Origin: Streptomyces natalensis ATCC 27448
GTDB taxonomy: Bacteria > Actinomycetota > Actinomycetes > Streptomycetales > Streptomycetaceae
NCBI RefSeq assembly: GCF_000935125.1
Contig: NZ_JRKI01000056.1
Coordinates: forward strand, 62,001-126,000
DNA length: 64,000 nucleotides
Direction of reading: 5' to 3'
The notes below the pieces were generated by a model. The model searched no databases. It was not told the DNA's origin and was given only the letters and a program-made list of their open reading frames with translations. Of the stretch, positions 60,012 through 64,000 are shown in pieces (positions within the stretch are counted from its first letter, which is position 1; the number at the start of each line of letters is the position of its first letter). The translations under genes and the position numbers were made by a program.

Positions 60012-61655
60012 TCACCGTCGGCTCCGGTCACCGTCCCGGCCGGCCCGGCGCCTGCCGCGGCCCTCCGGCGGACGGCCGCCGGGGCGACTGCCGCCGCGTG
60101 GCCCGAGGGGGCGGTCGGCGGTCCGGGGGCGGGGCGGCCGGGGCCGTGGCCCGGGCCGCGGCGCCCGCTCACCGGGCGCCGTCGTATCGGCGCGGGAGGC
60201 GGCCGCGTGCTCCTTGCGCTGCTCGCGCAGACAGCGGCGCAGCGGCTCCGCGTCCAGCCCCTGGTTGACGGCACGGTGCAGCAGGTCGGCGAAGGAGTAC
60301 CGGGGGTCGATGGACAGGGCGCGGCCGAGGGCAACCCGTGCCGAGGGCGCGTCCTCGGTCGACCAGCAGACCCATCCAGCGAGGGTCAGCGGCGCCACGG
60401 AGTGCTCGAGATAGCCTCCGGCGCAGCGGCGGGCGAGGGCGCGCCAGAGCCGGAGGGCGGGCGCCGCGTCGGGGCCCTCCATCCACTCGGCGGCGCGGTC
60501 GCGGGTAAGACGGTCCTGGAGCCCGAGGATCAGGGCGGCGGCCTCCTCGTCGGTGAGCAGGGCGTCGTCGCAGGCGTCCCGGGAACGGTTGCTGCCCGCG
60601 GGCGGGTCCAGCCGGAAGCGGCGGAGCAACGTCTCGACCAGGCCGAGGGTGTCGCGGCGGACGGCGTCCGCGCCGCCCCGCCGGAGCATCCGCGGCAGAA
60701 GTGCCGCGGCCGCGGCGTCGAGGGCCCTCACCTGCTCGTCGCCCCGCCGCCCACTGCGGGGCGTGAGCCGGGCCTCCATCTCCTTGAGCGAACCGCGCAC
60801 CTGCATGCCCGCGTAGGCGGCAGCCGCGGCCATCACGGACGTCCCGGGCATGGCCAGGGGTGTGCCACCGGCCGGGCAGCAGCGGAAGTCCGGGCAGCAA
60901 TACGACCAGAAACGGCCGTTGGACAGGCACAGAGCCTCAAGCACGGGCACGTCCAGCGCGCCGCAGGCGGTCCGCAGGCGCTGGGCGAGCGGGCGCAACC
61001 GGTCCTTGACGTCCCTGCCGGTCTCACCCGGTTCAGGCTCCTGGCAGAGGTAGACCAGGACGGCGGCGGGCCGTTCGCCGCGGTCGTCCGCCGCGGAGAT
61101 CAGGCAGTCGGCGAGCTGGTCGGCGACTTCCGGCCAATGTGCGGTCTCCGCGGGAATCCCCAGGCGGACCCGGCCTCCGAAGCGTCCGCGTTCGCCGTGA
61201 AGGGCGACGAGGACGATGCTGTCGTCCGGATAGAAGCCCAGCAGGTACGGGAGCGCGTCGGCGAGTTCGGCGGGGCCGCGCAAGGTGACCTGGGGCTCGG
61301 CGGGCGGAGCGTCGGCGACGGCCGAGGGGTCGATGGAGGCGGAGGGGGCGGTGGAGTCGGTGGAGTCGGAGGGGCTGGTCCGGTCGGTCCGGTGGCTGGA
61401 GTCGGTGGGGTCGATGGAGTCGGTGGGAAGGGACGGGTCTGCTTCGCGGGCGATGTTGTCGAAGGGGTGGGCGGAGTTCTCGAAGGGCCGTGGGGAAGGA
61501 GCGGACGCGCGAGGGGCGGGGTCCGAGGCACGAGACGGGTCGGCGGAACCGCGGGGCGGGGTGCCGGACGCGCGAGGGGTGCCGGAACCGCGGGCCGGAT
61601 CGGCGGCGGAAGTGTCGGAGGTGTGGGGCTCGGTCGGTTCGCTGTGCGGATTCAT
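60012..61655 (-). CDS. DUF4192 family protein
   Basis: A 547-residue protein. The first about 115 residues are Ser/Asp/Thr/Pro low complexity, probably disordered. The DUF4192 domain starts VTLRGPAELADALPYLLGFYPDDSIVLVALHG (about 122 onwards). It includes GGRVRLGIP, AVLVYLCQEPEPGETGRDVKDRLRPLAQRL, the Cys-rich SYCCPDFRCCPAGGTPL and the helical YLEHSVAPLTLAGWVCWSTEDAPSARVALGRAL. It ends in an Arg/Pro/Gly-rich basic tail. The family is actinobacterial, often near recQ, and of unknown function; the Cys cluster could bind metal. Start ATG 61653-61655, SD weak. It is divergent from recQ. Confidence 0.85.
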   Translation of the reverse strand: MNPHSEPTEPHTSDTSAADPARGSGTPRASGTPPRGSADPSRASDPAPRASAPSPRPFENSAHPFDNIAREADPSLPTDSIDPTDSSHRTDRTSPSDSTDSTAPSASIDPSAVADAPPAEPQVTLRGPAELADALPYLLGFYPDDSIVLVALHGERGRFGGRVRLGIPAETAHWPEVADQLADCLISAADDRGERPAAVLVYLCQEPEPGETGRDVKDRLRPLAQRLRTACGALDVPVLEALCLSNGRFWSYCCPDFRCCPAGGTPLAMPGTSVMAAAAAYAGMQVRGSLKEMEARLTPRSGRRGDEQVRALDAAAAALLPRMLRRGGADAVRRDTLGLVETLLRRFRLDPPAGSNRSRDACDDALLTDEEAAALILGLQDRLTRDRAAEWMEGPDAAPALRLWRALARRCAGGYLEHSVAPLTLAGWVCWSTEDAPSARVALGRALSIDPRYSFADLLHRAVNQGLDAEPLRRCLREQRKEHAAASRADTTAPGERAPRPGPRPRPPRPRTADRPLGPRGGSRPGGRPPEGRGRRRAGRDGDRSRR

Positions 61656-61787
61656 GGCTCGAAGATCGCGCGGTCGGCCGTCGCTCCGCGACCCCTGTGG
61701 ATAACTCTCGGTGACGTGGTCTTCGCGTTTTCCACAGGTTCGGGCGGGGGTTCGCGCGTTGTCAGTGGCATCGGGTTGCATGGGGGC

Positions 61788-63953
61788 ATGAGCAACGAAG
61801 ACCTGCGTGCCTCGGCCGATGCCGTCCTCTCCCGCCTCGTCGGGGATCCCGGCGGTGAGGCGCGCCTGCGCGAGGATCAGTGGCGGGCGATCGAGGCGCT
61901 GGTCGCCGACCGCCGCCGGGCACTGGTCGTGCAGCGCACGGGCTGGGGCAAGTCCGCGGTCTATTTCGTCGCCACCGCGCTGCTGCGGGCGCGCGGCAGC
62001 GGGCCGACGGTGATCGTCTCGCCGCTGCTCGCTCTGATGCGCAATCAGGTCGAAGCGGCCGCGCGGGCCGGGATCCGTGCGCGGACGATCAACTCCTCCA
62101 ACGTCGAGGAGTGGGACGGCATTCAGGCCGAAGTGGCGGCGGGCGAGGTCGATGTCCTGCTGGTGAGCCCGGAGCGGCTCAACAACCCGGACTTCCGCGA
62201 TCAGGTGCTGCCCCGGCTCGCCGCGGCCACCGGGCTGCTGGTGGTCGACGAGGCGCACTGCATCTCCGACTGGGGCCATGACTTCCGGCCGGACTACCGC
62301 AGGCTGCGCACCATGCTCGCCGACCTGCCGCCGGGTGTGCCGGTGCTCGCCACGACCGCCACCGCCAATGCCCGGGTGACGGCCGATGTCGCCGAACAGC
62401 TGGGGACCGGCGAGGGCGCCGACGAGGCGCTGGTGCTGCGCGGCCCGCTGGACCGGGAGAGCCTGAGTCTGGGGGTGCTGTCGCTGCCGGACGCCGCGCA
62501 CCGGCTCGCGTGGCTGGCCGACCATCTCGACGAGCTGCCGGGCTCGGGGATCATCTACACCCTCACCGTCGCCGCGGCCGAGGAGGTCACCGCGTTCCTG
62601 CGGCACCGGGGCCATGCCGTCGCCGCGTACACCGGCAAGACGGAGAACGCCGACCGGCAGCAGGCCGAGGACGATCTGCTGGCCAACCGGGTCAAGGCGC
62701 TGGTGGCGACGTCCGCGCTGGGGATGGGCTTCGACAAGCCCGATCTGGGATTTGTGGTGCACCTGGGGTCGCCGTCGTCCCCGATCGCGTACTACCAGCA
62801 GGTGGGCCGGGCCGGCCGTGGGGTCAAGCATGCCGAGGTGCTGCTGCTGCCGGGCCGCGAGGACGAGGCGATCTGGCAGTACTTCGCCTCGCTGGCGTTC
62901 CCGCCCGAGGAGCAGGTGCGCCGGACGCTGGACGTCCTGGCGGCGGCCGGCCGGCCCGTCTCGCTGCCGGCGCTGGAGCCGCAGGTCGAACTGCGCCGCT
63001 CCCGGCTGGAGATCATGCTCAAGGTGCTGGATGTGGACGGCGCCGTGCACCGCGTCAAGGGCGGCTGGACGGCCACCGGCCGGCCGTGGACGTATGACGC
63101 GGAGCGTTATGCGTGGGTGGCGCGGCAGCGTGCGGCCGAGCAGCAGGCGATGCGGCAGTACGCCGGGGCGACGGGCTGCCGGATGGAGTTTCTGCGGCGG
63201 CAGTTGGACGACGAGGCGGCGGTGGCGTGCGGCCGCTGTGACAACTGCGCCGGGGCGCGGTTCACCGCCGAGGTGTCGGCCGCATCGCTGGATGCGGCCC
63301 GCGGCGAGCTGGGGCGCCCGGGTGTGGAGGTGGAGCCGCGGCGGATGTGGCCGACGGGGCTGCCGGCCATCGGGCTCGACCTCAAGGGGCGTATCCCGGC
63401 GGGCGAGCTGGCCGCCACCGGCCGGGCCCTGGGCAGACTGTCCGACATCGGGTGGGGCAACCGGCTGCGTCCCCTGCTCGCCCCGCAGGCGCCGGACGGT
63501 CCGGTGCCCGACGATGTGGCGGCCGCGGTGGTCACGGTGCTCGCCGACTGGGCCAAGGGGTCCGGGGGTTGGGCCTCGGGCGAGGACGGCGCACCGGCCC
63601 GCCCGGTGGGCGTCGTCTGTCTCTCCTCGGGCACCCGCCCGCAGCTGATCCGGTCGCTGGCCGAGCGAATCGCCACGGTGGGCAGGATGCCGTTCCTGGG
63701 AACAGTGGCCACGGTGGACGGCGGGGCGGACCACCGGATTCCGCGCAGCAACAGCGCCCAGCGGCTGCGGGCCCTGCACGGCGCGCTGAGTGTGCCGCCG
63801 GAGCTGGCGCAGGCCCTGGCGTCAGCGGGCGGCCCGGTGTTGTTGGTGGACGACTACGCGGACACCGGTTGGACGCTGGCGGTGGCCGCCCGGCTGCTGC
63901 GCGGGGCGGGGGCCGCGGGGGTGTTTCCGCTGGTCCTGGCCGTCCAGGGATAG
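61788..63953 (+). CDS. recQ: RecQ-family DNA helicase with phosphoribosyltransferase-like C-terminus
   Basis: A 721-residue protein. Helicase motifs in order are QRTGWGKSAVYF (I), VIVSPLLALMRNQ (Ia), VVDEAHCISDWGHDFRPDYR (II plus the RecQ loop), LATTATA (III), IIYTLT (IV), TSALGMGFDKPDL (V) and YYQQVGRAGR (VI). The zinc site follows: GCRMEFLRRQLDD and CGRCDNC. There is no clear HRDC domain; instead the last about 150 residues hold VGVVCLSSGTRPQLIRSLAERIA and the PRPP-loop-like VLLVDDYADTGWT (about 684-696), as in type I phosphoribosyltransferases. It presumably unwinds recombination intermediates. ATG 61788 follows a GGGGG run. Divergent from DUF4192. Confidence 0.9.
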   Translation: MSNEDLRASADAVLSRLVGDPGGEARLREDQWRAIEALVADRRRALVVQRTGWGKSAVYFVATALLRARGSGPTVIVSPLLALMRNQVEAAARAGIRARTINSSNVEEWDGIQAEVAAGEVDVLLVSPERLNNPDFRDQVLPRLAAATGLLVVDEAHCISDWGHDFRPDYRRLRTMLADLPPGVPVLATTATANARVTADVAEQLGTGEGADEALVLRGPLDRESLSLGVLSLPDAAHRLAWLADHLDELPGSGIIYTLTVAAAEEVTAFLRHRGHAVAAYTGKTENADRQQAEDDLLANRVKALVATSALGMGFDKPDLGFVVHLGSPSSPIAYYQQVGRAGRGVKHAEVLLLPGREDEAIWQYFASLAFPPEEQVRRTLDVLAAAGRPVSLPALEPQVELRRSRLEIMLKVLDVDGAVHRVKGGWTATGRPWTYDAERYAWVARQRAAEQQAMRQYAGATGCRMEFLRRQLDDEAAVACGRCDNCAGARFTAEVSAASLDAARGELGRPGVEVEPRRMWPTGLPAIGLDLKGRIPAGELAATGRALGRLSDIGWGNRLRPLLAPQAPDGPVPDDVAAAVVTVLADWAKGSGGWASGEDGAPARPVGVVCLSSGTRPQLIRSLAERIATVGRMPFLGTVATVDGGADHRIPRSNSAQRLRALHGALSVPPELAQALASAGGPVLLVDDYADTGWTLAVAARLLRGAGAAGVFPLVLAVQG

Positions 63954-64000
63954 CCGGACAAGCACCGGGTCAGTCGTGCACGCACCCGGGGACGGCCGTA

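Noticed and set aside
59628..61787. Extension of the recQ frame about 720 codons upstream
   Set aside because: It lies antisense to the DUF4192 and debranching genes; RecQ homology begins just after ATG 61788.
1..64000. Search for tRNA genes, CRISPR arrays, IS elements and phage att sites
   Set aside because: No T-loop/acceptor-like tRNA segments, regularly spaced repeats, transposase or integrase motifs were seen by eye; a covariance or profile search could still find a divergent one.

Overview
This 64 kb window is chromosomal DNA from a Streptomyces, or a very close relative. The DNA is very GC-rich and the genes show a strong G/C third-position bias. Gene content is diagnostic: the principal sigma factor hrdB beside the sporulation regulator whiH, the division protein sepH, the cutRS two-component system, the split topoisomerase pair parE and parC, HPr (ptsH) with a DasR-like site, and the actinobacterial DUF4193, DUF5998, DUF4192 and DUF7455 families. 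From memory of the S. coelicolor map, most of it corresponds, in reverse order, to the stretch from about SCO5815 (recQ) to SCO5864 (DUF4193). That is core chromosome and not a mobile element. No rRNA, tRNA, CRISPR array, intact insertion sequence or prophage was seen.

Layout. 0-13.3 kb (core): truncated DUF4193 gene, cutS-cutR, a small protein, inositol monophosphatase and ferrochelatase, an MFS transporter, an FAD-linked oxidase, a two-TM protein, sepH, a two-domain sulfurtransferase and a VOC protein. 13.3-24.2 kb (accessory pocket): a broken methyltransferase, a MerR regulator, a Nudix remnant, a SWIM zinc-finger protein, a membrane acyltransferase, an anchored double-psi/3D-like protein, a small leaderless membrane protein coupled to a deacetylase/glycosyltransferase polysaccharide synthase, a 31-codon membrane peptide, and remnants of a berberine-bridge-type oxidase and a membrane protein. 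24.2-38.3 kb (core): thymidine kinase, phosphodiesterase, DUF5998, a large GNAT/acyl-CoA synthetase, ptsH, a GntR regulator, an M23 peptidase under a c-di-AMP (ydaO) riboswitch, an M16 protease pair and parC. 38.3-50.1 kb: CobW GTPase, two divergent citrate synthases (one with a DNA-binding head) around an AT-rich palindromic region, an iron-box-controlled sucrase/ferredoxin-like gene, an ActP-like symporter with its DUF485 partner, a NarL-type two-component system, and parE. 50.5-64 kb: DUF7455, a secreted trypsin-like protease, hrdB, whiH, a one-piece ABC transporter with a degenerate ATPase, a Nudix/winged-helix regulator, a glycogen-debranching-like enzyme, DUF4192 and a RecQ helicase with a phosphoribosyltransferase-like tail.

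How the genes may work together. The most coherent candidate for an under-described system is the 17.5-22.8 kb locus. It combines a PgaC/NodB-type synthase-deacetylase (resembling MatB, which makes an extracellular PNAG-like polymer in Streptomyces), a coupled one-TM peptide, an HGSNAT/NagX-like acetyltransferase and an exported double-psi/3D-like protein. Together these could make and modify an amino-sugar surface polymer. Regulatory elements read directly from the sequence include the ydaO riboswitch, the dre-like site before ptsH, a DmdR/IdeR-like iron box touching a leaderless start codon, palindromes between the citrate synthases, and a WhiG-like -10 before whiH. All functional calls come from reading protein motifs; no database search was run.
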